Part shown: piece by piece, positions 23,695 through 33,502 of the stretch
Layout: each line of letters begins with the position of its first letter
Numbering within the stretch: the first letter of the stretch is position 1
NCBI GenBank assembly: GCA_032622095.1
Contig: CP136061.1
Span: 20,960,991 to 21,024,990, forward strand
Reading direction: 5' to 3'
Length of the DNA: 64,000 bases
Origin: Siphonodentalium dalli
Taxonomy: Eukaryota > Mollusca > Scaphopoda > Gadilida > Siphonodentaliidae
The notes under the pieces: model-generated
The model's database searches: none
What the model was told of the DNA's origin: nothing
Seen by the model: the letters and a program-made list of their open reading frames with translations, nothing else
Program-made: the position numbers and the translations under genes

Positions 23695-23871
23695 GGATTT
23701 TCAATCTGTTCAGAAACATCATAATAGATGATGATACGCATTATTGTCGTGTCAAAGTAGAAGTAAACAGGCAGTGGGCCTTGGAATCCCAAATTCTTTT
23801 TATTGTAAGCGACATTCAGTCCCGACAACAACAATCTGTCTGCAACATCTTGTTTGTCTCTTGGATGAACG
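23574..23871 (-). CDS. SIAE: SIAE gene A, exon 8, with repeated donor site
   Basis: The exon enters in phase 2 after ATTTATTTCAG and encodes VHPRDKQDVADRLLLSG, NVAYNKKN and FQGPLPVY, closely matching the SIAE segment around the conserved HPRDK (candidate catalytic His, inferred from the family). Alignment with gene B shows the exon should end at GATTTGAG followed by GTGAGA. In gene A the last 24 bases of this junction are tandemly repeated five times, each copy carrying GAG|GTGAGA, so donors at 23670, 23646, 23622, 23598 and 23574 look equally usable. Each keeps phase 0; every step adds eight residues (VRSTMGFE). The shortest version is 202 nt, against 205 in gene B. Confidence 0.88.
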
Positions 23872-23899
23872 CTGAAATAAATGGATAAAACAAAATGTA

Positions 23900-24109
23900 C
23901 AGTAATGGTCTAATTAATCTACTCCTTAACCACAGCAGAATTACGGGTAACTTTTCAGGATTTAGTCAGAAATATGGCTTGTTGCCATTCATCAGAAATT
24001 TTGCTGAGAGCTTTCCAATGAATGGCAGCAAGCCATATTTCCGAACAAATCCTGAAAAGTTACCCATAATTCTGCTGTGGTTAAGGAGTCGATTAATAGA
24101 GTATTACTG
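23900..24109. mobile_element. CAGTAATG hairpin MITE, intron 7 of gene A
   Basis: TA-flanked member of the family described at 12777-12989. The left end is CAGTAATGG and the right end TATTACTG. It lies about 30 bp upstream of the exon 8 acceptor on the gene strand. Confidence 0.85.
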
Positions 24110-24179
24110 TACTCTGAATGTTGACAAGGTGACTCCCAGAATGTGGACAAGGTGACTCCCAGAATGTTGACAGTATCCA

Positions 24180-24380
24180 GTCAGGCCTGAGAATATGGTG
24201 CTGATATTTGCAGAATGAGGTTCCGAAGAGGGTGAATTTAGTGACGCTAACCTGCACCATGGGCTAGCGTTATTAAATTCACCCTCTGGTGACCTCATTC
24301 TGCTTATGGGTGACCTAGACTCAGATTTAAGTTCCCAGATGGTGAAAATTGTGATGTGCACCCATTGGGCACCTCGTTTA
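24180..24380. mobile_element. partial GAGGTCCCC-family MITE
   Basis: A diverged left hairpin (about 24215-24300) and part of the centre (CACCCATTGGGCACCTCG at 24359-24376) of the 441-bp element; the right hairpin is absent. It sits in intron 7. Confidence 0.75.
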
Positions 24381-24441
24381 TGCAATGTGTCATCTTTAAT
24401 GCTGCGTCAGCACAGCTCCAGTCATGAAAGGGTTAACTCAC

Positions 24442-24599
24442 CTTCCCCATGGAGATTTGTAATCAGGTAGATCCATCGCTACCGCCATAAACACATTAAC
24501 CATCAAAGGATTCGGTACAAATCCATAATCTGCTGTCTGGTGCCATCGGATCCACGGCCATCCACCAATTAATGATGGTTTATCCATGTTGGCAGAGAG
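24442..24599 (-). CDS. SIAE: SIAE gene A, exon 7
   Basis: 158-nt exon between a TTGTCTTCAG acceptor and a GTGAGT donor, phase 0 in and phase 2 out. It encodes LSANMDKPSLIGGWPWIR, WHQTADYGFVPNP and FMAVAMDLPDYKSPWG. The WHQTAD and VPNP blocks are hallmark sequences of sialate O-acetylesterase. The length is identical to gene B exon 7 (55297-55454). Confidence 0.93.
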
Positions 24600-24619
24600 C
24601 TGAAGACAAAGAATTCAGG

Positions 24620-26059
24620 TCTGAAACAGTGGTGAAGTGCCAAGTGAAGAGGTCTCATAGGACCGTTAGTTAGTAACCTTGTTCTGCATGGGTTTCCACT
24701 GCTAGCACCACAGTCACATGTCAACTCATATGTACATATGTTTGATAATTGTTTTTTTTTTTAATCATAAAATACCGAAAAAAGAAAAACAAATACTAAT
24801 TTGTTTACCCAACAAATACAAATTTGTTTACCCCTGTTAATATTTTGACATTATTCTTATTTCATAACTAAGTGGAACACGTGTTACCATCATGCTGATA
24901 TTAAATACATACACTGTCCATTTTTGCGGCTTGAAATCTTAGCCTCATAGGCTCATCATTTTTTTAAAAATATAAATTCAACATTTTATTCCAATTTTAA
25001 TATATTAGTATTTAATTGTTTCCCATCCGCCATTTTTACCCTTTTGCAGTTATTATTTAGTTTAGCATAGCTTGTTATCATTTCTAAATTAATTGTAATT
25101 TTTTTATATAATTTTCTGTTATTCTAAATCTGTGTCCTCTATTTTATAAGGTGCATATAGTGTTTCTATTTTATTGTCTTTGAAAATCTTATGTCTGCAA
25201 TTGTATTTTATGTTCAACTTGTCAAGAGTTTTTGAGCACTTCGGTGTATTTTACACTATACAAAATTGTTATTTATTTATAATGTTGGCACTGGCCCCAG
25301 AATTTCTTATGACAAATTGGCTAAATGACAATAATTTTTGCCAATTTTCATGAAAGTTGCAAAATATAATCGAATAAAAAATATTAAACAGGATTTGGAC
25401 ATTAATGTTTATGCTTTGGTTAATGATGTTACATGCGACATATGTATAACTCTGGTAAAACTGTTATCAGCCAAGTTTGAAACTCTATCAGCCGAGGTTG
25501 ATAATAGGTCGCTCAAGGCAAGAATATGATATATAATTAATAACGAGAGGCAGATCACAATCGGCAGAAGTATAACATGTGTTCATGTAATGGTTAAGTA
25601 GGGTTAATATTTTCCAAACCTATCAATCGATACCAAAATCTATACAGATGAAGAGTGTGTCATGACTAATCTGGATGTGAATTATTTGAGTGACCGGGTG
25701 AAAAATATTTAAGTTATCACATTGGATAGAATGTGTCGCCAAAATTGGTGGACATGGCTAATATATTTAAGCAAATGACACCAACTATACAGGTCAGGGG
25801 TCAAAATAGTTCATAAAAAGCAAATGACTGTTCTATGAAACCCATGCAATAAGTCAATGTCAAAGTATATCAGCATTCTTATTGCCCTACAGCCCAACTG
25901 CCCATGTTCAAATAAATAGGCTGGAGTGGTGCCTGTTAATAAAGCTGTTAATAAAATTTTCCAATCCAATTTATCAATCAATACCAAAATCCCATCAAGG
26001 TGAAGAGTGTTACAAGATAAATCTAGATAAGAAATCTGAGGAAGATCAGATGAAAAGTA
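24620..26059. other. intron 6 of gene A, 3' part
   Basis: AT-rich intronic sequence. 25290-25500 is homologous to 55868-56000 in the corresponding gene B intron (shared phrase TTGGACATTAATGTTTATGC or close variants), supporting duplication of the whole gene. 25590-25650 and 25955-26010 are two diverged copies of an old repeat. No other gene is seen. Confidence 0.6.
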
Positions 26060-26270
26060 CAGTAATGCTCTAAGTAATCGATTTCTTAACCACAGCAGAA
26101 TTATGGGTAACTTTTCAGGATTTAGTCGGAAATATGGCTTGTTGCCATTCATCGGATAGCTCTCTCCGACTAAATCCTGAAAAGTTACCCATAATTCAAA
26201 AAATAAACGAGCCTTACCTTGGGAAGGTGAAGTTCATTTTGAATTTTACGAGTAGTTAATCACGAGGGTT

Positions 26271-26320
26271 TAAATAGGATAGCACTCTTGCGCATGCGCC
26301 AAATCGAGCTAATTCACTCT
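26271..26320. repeat. DIRS inverted terminal repeat, 3' side
   Basis: 50 bp, TAAATAGGATAGCACTCTTG through to AATTCACTCT, perfect reverse complement of 30763-30812. It includes the palindromic CGCATGCG. Confidence 0.93.
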
Positions 26321-26487
26321 TTGCAGCAAATGTTTCGCTTTTTTGCCACAAAAACACCGGCTTGCTCTGCGAGCAACGAGGATTTTGTCTGTCTAGGTTC
26401 CCCTTTTAGCAACGCTAGAACTAGAATAAAGTTAAAATTAATATTTACCCGGATTGACTGCACCAACATTGGGCAGGGTGGGAGGGT

Positions 26488-26605
26488 ATTTAAACCCTCG
26501 TGATTAACTACTCGTAAAATTCAAAATGAACTTCACCTTCCCAAGGTAAGGCTCGTTTATTTTTTGAATTTTACTTCGCAGTCAATCTCTCGTCTTTAAA
26601 TAGGA
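26488..26605. repeat. DIRS internal complementary region
   Basis: 26488 to about 26565 is the reverse complement of the outer left end (26198-26270 plus adjacent bases). About 26566-26605 is the reverse complement of the outer right end (30805-30843). The joint reads TTTTTTGAATTTTACTTCG, defining the circle junction. Confidence 0.92.
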
Positions 26606-26640
26606 ACTTCAAAGCCAAGAAAGAGAAAAAATGTTCTTAC

Positions 26641-27840
26641 CTAGGTTTGGAGAACTGCTTCTGCAAACTGATCGGTATTAGTGTGTTTCAAGTAAAACTT
26701 CTTAAATGTAGACTCAGCAGTCCAGCCTGCTTTCGCCATAATAACTTTGATAGGCACCTGTTGCTTGAAGGCTTTGGATGAGCTAGCCGCTCGCACACTA
26801 TGAGATGAGTAGTCCTTAATGTTAATACCAGAACTGGCCATAACTGTCTTTATCCAACGAGCTATGGTATCGCGTGAAACTTTTTTGTGTGGCTTCACAT
26901 AACTTATGAAAAGGGACGACTCGTCCTGACGCAGTCCTCGCGTACGAACTAAATATTCCTTGATAACCGTATATACACACAACCTCCTATCTGGAGGATA
27001 TGCCCTCAGTTCCAATGTCTGGGGGTTAAAGCCTGCTCGGCTTTGCTTGAGTAGACCACTCAAATTAAACACATACTGTGAACGCGTACTTCGCCGTTCA
27101 TTAATTGAAATTAAATGCAAGGTTTGAACTCTCGCCGCATTTAGAAGAGCAATCAACATTACTAGTTTTAGTGATAACTTTTTAAGGCTTAAATGCCGTA
27201 CAGGTGACAGAGTTCGAAGATATTGCAGAACAGAGTTAACATCCCAGGTAATAGCTGTCGGAGCAGAAGGTGGACGCATGTTAAATACACCCTTCATGAA
27301 ACGTATAACAGTTGAATTTCCTCCCGCTGGAGAGTTGTCGAGTCGAATCCCCACCGCTGACAGTGCCGATCTGGCAGTATTTAGAGCACTATAGCCGAGC
27401 CCTTTTTGGAATAGTCCCGTTAGAAATTCGATAACGTTGGGGACAGACGGCGAGAAGGGAGGAACATCCTGTCGCTTGCAGTAGTCAAACCACCTCTGAA
27501 GATACACTTGATACTGTTGTTTGGTGGAGGTTCTCCACGAACTCATAAGAATAGAGGTTGCTTGCGATGAAAATCCAGCACAGGTGTATTGTTGCCGAAC
27601 ACTTTGCAGGCGATCAACGTCAAGTGTGGGAAGAGTGGATGTACCGTCTTCTGCCGCGGTAGCTGCAGTAAATCCTCCGCCTTTGGAAGAACTCTGGGAC
27701 TGTCTACCAAGAGGTCCCTCACCAAAGGATACCATGGTTGTGTGGGCCACAATGGAAGGATCATGATGCATGTGGCCCGATCCTGACTGATCTTCTGAAT
27801 GCAGCGAGCTATTAAACTGAAAGGTGGAAATAGATAACAT
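26641..27840 (-). CDS. DIRS tyrosine recombinase (YR)
   Basis: A 399-residue ORF beginning with ATG at 27840 and overlapping the 3' end of the RT/RNase H frame by about 300 nt, as usual in DIRS1 elements. The N-terminal half has a SAM-like DNA-binding region (TSTKQQYQVYLQRWFDYC, 'FLTGLFQKGLGYSALNTARS'-type text). The catalytic part shows the first Arg in LNAARVQTLHLI, the HxxR box in SSHSVRAASS, and the nucleophile Tyr in FKKFYLKHT near the C-terminus. It would recombine the circular cDNA copy into the genome. The frame is intact, with all expected catalytic residues visible. Confidence 0.92.
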   Translation of the reverse strand: MLSISTFQFNSSLHSEDQSGSGHMHHDPSIVAHTTMVSFGEGPLGRQSQSSSKGGGFTAATAAEDGTSTLPTLDVDRLQSVRQQYTCAGFSSQATSILMSSWRTSTKQQYQVYLQRWFDYCKRQDVPPFSPSVPNVIEFLTGLFQKGLGYSALNTARSALSAVGIRLDNSPAGGNSTVIRFMKGVFNMRPPSAPTAITWDVNSVLQYLRTLSPVRHLSLKKLSLKLVMLIALLNAARVQTLHLISINERRSTRSQYVFNLSGLLKQSRAGFNPQTLELRAYPPDRRLCVYTVIKEYLVRTRGLRQDESSLFISYVKPHKKVSRDTIARWIKTVMASSGINIKDYSSHSVRAASSSKAFKQQVPIKVIMAKAGWTAESTFKKFYLKHTNTDQFAEAVLQT

Positions 27841-28903
27841 AAATCATAGTTTCCCCAATTCAAGGTGAATGCATCAATATGGGTAGCCTCAGGCTCCATT
27901 TTCCATGCACAGTATAATGGTGTTTTTGCATTTAGTCTAGAAGCAAAAAGATCAATATTGGGGATACCCCAGAGCTGGCAGATGGCATTGAACACATTTT
28001 CATGCAGTTCCCAATCTAGCCGATCATTAAAGACCCTTGAAGGACCATCAGCTACATTTTTCGATCCAGGTATGTGAGAACAGAATAACCAAATCCCATT
28101 AGCATGACATAGGTTCCATATGTCTTGACTAAGAGAATTACATTTGAGGGATTTCATCCCACCCATGTTTTTAATGTATGCCATGGCAGTTGTGCTGTCA
28201 GTTAATATTAACACATTTGTATTTCTCAATTTCGCCATGAAAGCTTGTAATGCAAATTTGATTGCTAACATTTCCAAAAAATTTATGTGCATGTTACTTT
28301 CAGACACTGACCAACGGCCACCGACAGAGTGACCAGATTGAACAGCTCCCCAACCTTTGAGGCTACTATCTGTGTAAATCGTGATAGAGGGAGTGGCTCT
28401 AATGATATGCCGAACCTGACTTTCTATATTTAGAAACCACCAAGCAAGTTCATGCTTCATGGCTTGTGTTATAGGCATCAAAGCATCAAACCGACCAGCA
28501 CTTTGTCGGAGTGCGTTAACCTTATTGAGTTCCAGTACTCGATAATGCAGCCTTCCATATTCGACAGCCGCAAAGGTTGAAATCAGTATGCCAATAACAC
28601 GAGCCACTTCTCGAATGGTACTAAATGACAATTTGGACATACTTGAACAGGAGTCTTTGACCCTGTTTATTTTATCTGGAGGTAAGTGAACCGTCATGGT
28701 CACAGTATTAATAATATTGCCCAGAAAAGTGATTTCTTGAGTGGGTTTCAGCACAGACTTTATTGGGTGAATCATGAAATCCAGGTTGGTAAGTAATGTG
28801 ATAGTAGCATGCACATTTCTGACGCAGTCTTCTTCTGTATTAGACATACAGAGAGTATCGTCAATAAAGCTGGTATTTAGGTAACCTTGCAATCGCAGGT
28901 TAG
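27543..28903 (-). pseudogene. DIRS RT (3' part), RNase H and methyltransferase-like region
   Basis: This frame carries the RT catalytic motif TSFIDDTLCM, then the RT connection region. RNase H follows with Asp in ITIYTDSSLKGWG, Glu in NFLEMLAIKFAL and Asp in LILTDSTTAM. The last part (IDLFASRLNAKTPLYCAW, YLFPPFSLI) is the segment annotated as a methyltransferase-like domain in DIRS1-type elements. It is separated from the RT N-terminal half by one extra base in a run of seven T (28904-28910 on the minus strand). The frame is otherwise open for 449 codons and overlaps YR. Confidence 0.88.
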
Positions 28904-29559
28904 AAAAAAACAGGTTTCATTAGCTTTGTGAATAATCGGGGTGCCGCCGCATACCCGTTAGGAAGGCAAGTGTATTGGTATGTAGAACCCTTCCATCGAA
29001 ACCTGAAGTATTTTTGATGTTGTTCTGCCAAAAAGACCGAGTAGTAAGCATGACGTATGTCAGCAATGCACATAAACATGTTTGGTTTCATAAGTGCCAA
29101 AGCTGCTTCAAAAGTTTCCATCTTGAAGTGGTGATAGGGAACAAATTCGTTAAATTTTTTCAAGTTCAGAATCAACCTCACTTCAGTGGTATCTGGCTTA
29201 GGTCGGATGAATATTGGCGATATATATTGCCCCTCAGTTTCTGGGACTTTAAGAAGGACTTTTTGTGCCAAAAGCTGTTCGATGGCATCATCAATCTGAT
29301 CAAGTTCAGATGATTTGACATGATTTTGGACATACTTTCCTGTGGCTTGCACAGGTGGCCCTTTTTCACCAAACTCAATGTGGCAATGTTGAACAACATC
29401 AAGAATAACTGGGTCTCGTGTGAGAGCTCGCCAATTTTCTAAAAAGTTTTTAAGGTTACCCGCAATAAATTTCTGATCGGGATCAAGAGGATATGCACAT
29501 ACCTGTGTGGTAGGCCGATTTAACGACCAGCACGCCCTCGGGATCCCTGCTGTACGTTT
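28900..29559 (-). CDS. DIRS reverse transcriptase, 5' part (-1 frame relative to gag)
   Basis: The frame is open from within the 3' end of gag and contains NLKNFLENWRALTRDP, ISPIFIRPKP, RLILNLKKFNEFVPYHHF, MCIADIRHAYYSV (RT motif A Asp) and LPNGYAAAPRLFTKL (motif B). It has no ATG near its start; it is in the -1 frame of gag and overlaps the gag tail, where a heptamer A AAA AAC is found. It ends at a TAA created by the T7 homopolymer at 28904-28910. The second half continues in the next frame. Confidence 0.85.
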   Translation of the reverse strand, partial: KRTAGIPRACWSLNRPTTQVCAYPLDPDQKFIAGNLKNFLENWRALTRDPVILDVVQHCHIEFGEKGPPVQATGKYVQNHVKSSELDQIDDAIEQLLAQKVLLKVPETEGQYISPIFIRPKPDTTEVRLILNLKKFNEFVPYHHFKMETFEAALALMKPNMFMCIADIRHAYYSVFLAEQHQKYFRFRWKGSTYQYTCLPNGYAAAPRLFTKLMKPVFF

Positions 29560-30665
29560 TTTGGATCTCTCGAGTAACTGGCAGGATAGGTACCGGTAGG
29601 TCGCTGTTCACGATGGGAGTACGGCTTTGCCCTGTGACCTCTGCCACCACGACCACGACCTCTGGGCGGGTACTTTCCACGTCCCGAGCCATGTACCATT
29701 TTATTGCCAATTTTCCATGTATCTTCGATATCTCTTGCTGCTTTCGAGACATCGTCGCCGAACAGGAAATCCGTGTACGGCAGTGAATGTTGGCATAGAT
29801 GAACATATTCACCTTTTAGTTCCGGTTTTAGGAGATCTTTCCGCACCGTATTTAGAAGGAAATTGCCATGCCCTAATACGGCCAAAGCATCATTTGTTTG
29901 ATCAATAACCGTGGAGAGAAACTGGTTACTAGTTTCCACCTGGGCCGCTGAATCAACCATTTTTGTGAGAATAACAGCTGCCTTGACCAGAGCGGTTTCC
30001 ACATTCTGAAACTTTTTGTCAGAAGTCCGTGCAGGCTGGGACATCAAGTCCCACACAAGTTGATTAACTTTGACTACCTGTAAACCTTCACAGTTCTCAG
30101 GTCTAGCATTGGTTTCGTCCCGTGTCATTTTTTGAAACTGGTCATCCTCGATGCCTTTTCGAAACATGTTAGTTACAGAATCAGCAAGAATTGGGTCTAT
30201 ATGTGAACCCACAATCTCTTGCGAGTCGAACTTATTCCGCATCGCGGTAAATCGGGAATGTGCCTGTTTTTCGGCTGCCACAGATTCTTCATCTGGTTGA
30301 AATTGTTCCGTGTCGCCAACGTCGTTGGAATAGGATTCGTAATAGTTACAATCACCGTCATTGGCGGAATAATCATACTGTTGGTTTTCAAGGTGAACTA
30401 ACCTCTCGGCCATATCCACCAACTTGGCTCCCTGCTTTGATTGATTTTCAGCAATAAGCTGCAAATGGCGAAGCACTTCTGAATCGCCATTACCACGTGG
30501 GGTGATATCACCCGTTTTCGTGGCAACCTTCCCGGAAATGGGAGCCTTCCCTTTTGATAAAGGCTTGGGCGGTTTTACAACCGGCGGTTTATGAACGGCG
30601 TCCATAAGTTTATCACAGTTCGTCGAACTGCCCGGAAGGTCTAAGTTATTGTCCAACTGGGACAT
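29520..30665 (-). CDS. DIRS gag-like protein (ORF1)
   Basis: A 381-residue intact ORF with ATG at 30665. The N-terminus is basic and Pro/Lys-rich (VVKPPKPLSKGKAPISGK). The centre is acidic and helical, with a conserved-looking block RNKFDSQEIVGSHIDPILAD. The C-terminus is an Arg/Gly-rich tail (GRGKYPPRGRGRGGRGHR), suited to nucleic-acid binding. The position 5' of RT matches ORF1 of DIRS1 elements. No zinc knuckle is visible. It ends TAA at 29520 after the slippery heptamer. Confidence 0.85.
   Translation of the reverse strand: MSQLDNNLDLPGSSTNCDKLMDAVHKPPVVKPPKPLSKGKAPISGKVATKTGDITPRGNGDSEVLRHLQLIAENQSKQGAKLVDMAERLVHLENQQYDYSANDGDCNYYESYSNDVGDTEQFQPDEESVAAEKQAHSRFTAMRNKFDSQEIVGSHIDPILADSVTNMFRKGIEDDQFQKMTRDETNARPENCEGLQVVKVNQLVWDLMSQPARTSDKKFQNVETALVKAAVILTKMVDSAAQVETSNQFLSTVIDQTNDALAVLGHGNFLLNTVRKDLLKPELKGEYVHLCQHSLPYTDFLFGDDVSKAARDIEDTWKIGNKMVHGSGRGKYPPRGRGRGGRGHRAKPYSHREQRPTGTYPASYSRDPKNVQQGSRGRAGR
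29556..29562 (-). promoter_or_regulatory. candidate -1 ribosomal frameshift site AAAAAAC
   Basis: In the gag frame the codons are CCA AAA AAC, giving the canonical slippery heptamer A AAA AAC. A -1 shift there enters the long open RT frame. About three bases downstream, CAGCA can pair with TGCTG around GGGATCCC, giving a possible small stem-loop. The gag stop is 11 codons further on. The fit of frame and heptamer is directly visible; function is inferred. Confidence 0.55.
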
Positions 30666-30762
30666 AATGACTTATATTTTGTACAACGTACAACTCGCTT
30701 GGCGCAAAAGATTTGTCTGCGACAAATTGAAATCGTGACCTCTCACGATCAACGCAAAGTAC

Positions 30763-30812
30763 AGAGTGAATTAGCTCGATTTGGCGCATGCGCAAGAGTG
30801 CTATCCTATTTA
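30763..30812. repeat. DIRS inverted terminal repeat, 5' side
   Basis: Perfect 50-bp reverse complement of 26271-26320. Transcription of the element presumably starts near here; I see no definite promoter motif. Confidence 0.92.
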
Positions 30813-30937
30813 AAGACGAGAGATTGACTGCGAAGTAAAATTCTGCTGTGGTTAAGAAGTCGATTAATTAGGGCATCACTGTATCACAAACTTTACAAAG
30901 TACAGTTGGGCTAAAAACGAGATAAGGAGTAACCTAC

Positions 30938-31068
30938 CTGGACAAATCCAAATGGAAACTGCAACTGAGTATGTCCTCTGGTTCCAACAAAGAATTTATT
31001 TCTCCAATCCCTGATCATTCCGGGGAAAGTGCAGTTATAAGTGTGAGGTTTACCGGCATTGGATTCAC
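30938..31068 (-). CDS. SIAE: SIAE gene A, exon 6
   Basis: 131-nt exon, phase 1 in and 0 out, between a TTATTATAG acceptor and a GTAGGT donor. It starts inside the conserved WYQGESN block (GESNAGKPHTYNCTFPGM) and continues IRDWRNKFFVGTRGH and FPFGFVQ, matching the SIAE region that follows the second active-site block. NCT is a likely N-glycosylation sequon for a secreted/lysosomal enzyme. The length equals gene B exon 6. Confidence 0.93.
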
Positions 31069-31103
31069 CTATAATAATGAAGATTTATGAAGGGAACTGA
31101 CGG

Positions 31104-31311
31104 TTAACCCTTTCAGTGCCAAGTCCGATTTTTGTATCAACCCATATTTCCTTGATCATTTTTCAAATTTATTGATTATAATAATGTGATACATTGATGG
31201 AAAGAGCTCTTATTCCATCAATGTATCACATTATTATAATCAATAAATTTGAAAAATGATCAAGGAAATAGGGGTTGATACAAAAATCGGACTTGGCACT
31301 GAAAGGGTTAA
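31104..31311. mobile_element. TTAA-flanked near-perfect hairpin element, 208 bp
   Basis: TTAACCCTTTCAGTGCCAAG at left and the complementary CTTGGCACTGAAAGGGTTAA at right; almost the whole element is one palindrome with a loop around GGAAAGAGCTCTTATTCC. TTAA borders suggest a piggyBac-type MITE. It lies in intron 5, 36 bp upstream of exon 6 on the gene strand. Confidence 0.88.
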
Positions 31312-32729
31312 ACATGGAAGATGAGATAAAACATAATCATTTTATATAAAATTTCAATCATTATCAAAAACCATATTTACATACTACATTGTCTGATCCC
31401 ATCTATGATATTTTGTACAAACAATGCTCAATGATCTCTTAATAGCACCCGTTTTCCCGCGGAAGCGAAGCGACCTAGGGTATACGTATGCAGATATGAG
31501 ATATACTAATCAACTTTTTCAGCCCAATCCAAAAATAGATTGAACTTACCTAAAATAAAATAATTTATTCATAACTCATGGGTTAGCCGAAACCAAAAAA
31601 TTATTGTTGGCGAAGGCCGCCATTTTGTATTGATTAATACCACCTCGAAATGTGTAATTGGGCAAAATTGCCGAAGAGAGAACCAAACAATTGATACATG
31701 TATGACATATTTATTCTTGAACGATCCATGCGGAATACACATAAACTTGTTAATATGTGGCATACAGCCATGCGCCAATTATATGCCATACCCCATGGCA
31801 GAACATAAATTTCCCCCATGAGGTATGGCACGAGTGATGACACATATCTGCATACGCACATGCATGAAATAATATCAATAATAGACTGTACACGTATGGC
31901 CACAGCACATGCATAATATTGATTATGAAATGCCCGCCAAGCCGTAGGCCGCCAAGAAGGTAGAACTGCCATGACATCATGCTGACAGGTATAGTAGTGA
32001 TATTTTTGGACCAGAATGTCGAAGTCAAGTTGTTTGCTGGGTAGGAGCAGGAGGTAGCTTCTGAGGCCTCCAAACAGCACACCACGTCAGAGGGGGCCAT
32101 ACACAAGACCCTGAAGATGTTGACAGCAAGCAACCTGAAATGAATTACTGGCAGCAGAATACATGCTAACATAGGAAGTTATATATGTAGGGATTAAGTG
32201 AACTTGAATGCTTAGTGGCCAGGAATTCTGTTAACTACTTGGATCAATAGGTGGCGCAGACGACGTGTACCTTCAAAGTTTAGGTGCAGCATATCATTTC
32301 CAGCATATAAATGTGTTTTAATTTGCCCATTGGCTACAAATGGTTTATTAAGGCTCGGATGTAGGATACTCTAAGTTCGACACAAAGTCGTTTTAATTGA
32401 GTATAAATTCTCGTCACTTTGTCACCAAGTGTAGCATTATCTTTCGGACGAGGTAAGATGGCTAGAAACGTGAATTTAGCTCGGCAAATTGCTTTTGAAA
32501 CTGTTATTAAGTTGTTATAATTCGCCAAGATGTGTCGCTCTGATTTGCTTTCCACATCATTTGTTCTTGAACAAGAAAAATTATGTGAGTGAAGTGCTTA
32601 AGCGTACTAGCCTGTCAATCATGCTTGTCATCCTACTGATTGTGTAACCTGGGTAAGGCCAAACTGACAAGTCACCAACATCGCGGACGTATTTGGACCC
32701 CAAAATGGTACATTTCATCTTGAAAACAT

Positions 32730-33420
32730 GGACAATCGATCCTTCATTGTATGGTGGAGGTACTAGTATGTTTGTATGCGTCACTAGCCTAATTGCGCAG
32801 TGAGTTGAATTAGCTCAGATGGGACCCCTGACTGAAAGGCCCATGGGGCCCCACCCCGGCGGAAGGAATGCATTGAATAGAGATTAGGGACTTTCCCTAT
32901 TAACTCCAAAAGTTGGAGAAAAAAGGATTGTGTTGAATATAGGTGTTTGAATATAGCTAAGCGGTGTGACAGAATGTGGTGAATATGCTGAGTAAATAAA
33001 GGATGGATGGGATGGACTCCCTGGAACAAGTCGTGTCATGTTCTTATATATACGCAGTAACAGGACACAATTGAGACCCAGGAATTGATTAAACCAGTGG
33101 TATAAATTTCAATATCTTTTGACCTTGCTGTATGGTTTTGGAACACTTAATGACCATAATAATAGCTTCGTCACCATACATGATATCACCCCTAATCAAC
33201 TGCTTGGTAGGTTCAAAGTTGTCAGGGGATTCCGCACTAAATTGGATTTCCTCATGATTAGAAGGAATGCGACCAAGAACAGGAACCATAATGAAACATC
33301 CACCGCATTATTCTGTCGGATAAATGAGTACATTGGCATCAACATACGAGGAGTATAGTAGACAATGCTTGGTGGGGAAGATGACATTTAGTTTGTGCTA
33401 TGCCACGTAACGCTAATATC
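32730..33420 (-). pseudogene. tyrosine recombinase remnant
   Basis: Broken frames contain, in order, FLLIMRKSNLV (first catalytic Arg region), RGDIMYGDEAIIMVIKCSK with IQQGQKILKFIPLV, and LYSMHSFRRGGAPWAFQSG (HxxR) followed by VPSELIQ. The nucleophile region ASDAYKH is present at about 32765-32785 but in another frame. At least two frameshifts separate the blocks. Confidence 0.75.
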
Positions 33421-33502
33421 AATTCGAGCGCATCAAATGATGCAGTCTCAATTTCAAGAATTTTATCAAAACTTTAAGGACACTAAAGTAATTTTTAAGA
33501 AA

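Larger units (their letters stand above)
26198..30838 (-). mobile_element. DIRS1-like tyrosine-recombinase retrotransposon, structurally complete
   Basis: About 4.64 kb, transcribed leftwards: gag (30665-29520), RT/RNase H (about 29560-27543), tyrosine recombinase (27840-26641), internal complementary region (26488-26605). 50-bp perfect inverted repeats lie at 26271-26320 and 30763-30812. The internal complementary region is the reverse complement of the left outer end followed by that of the right outer end, joined through GAATT. AATTC flanks both ends of the insertion, matching this circle junction. This layout is diagnostic of DIRS elements, which integrate via a circular intermediate. One single-base frameshift in RT is the only obvious defect. 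Confidence 0.93.
26060..30881. mobile_element. CAGTAATG hairpin MITE split by a DIRS insertion
   Basis: The MITE's left part (26060-26197) ends CCCATAATTC and its right part (30839-30881) resumes AATTCTGCTGTGGTTAAG. Together they correspond to a normal member, and the whole is flanked by TA. The intervening 4.6 kb is the DIRS-like element. Confidence 0.88.

Noticed and set aside
28144-29313. Several plus-strand ORFs opposite the DIRS pol gene
   Set aside because: Antisense shadows of RT/RNase H.
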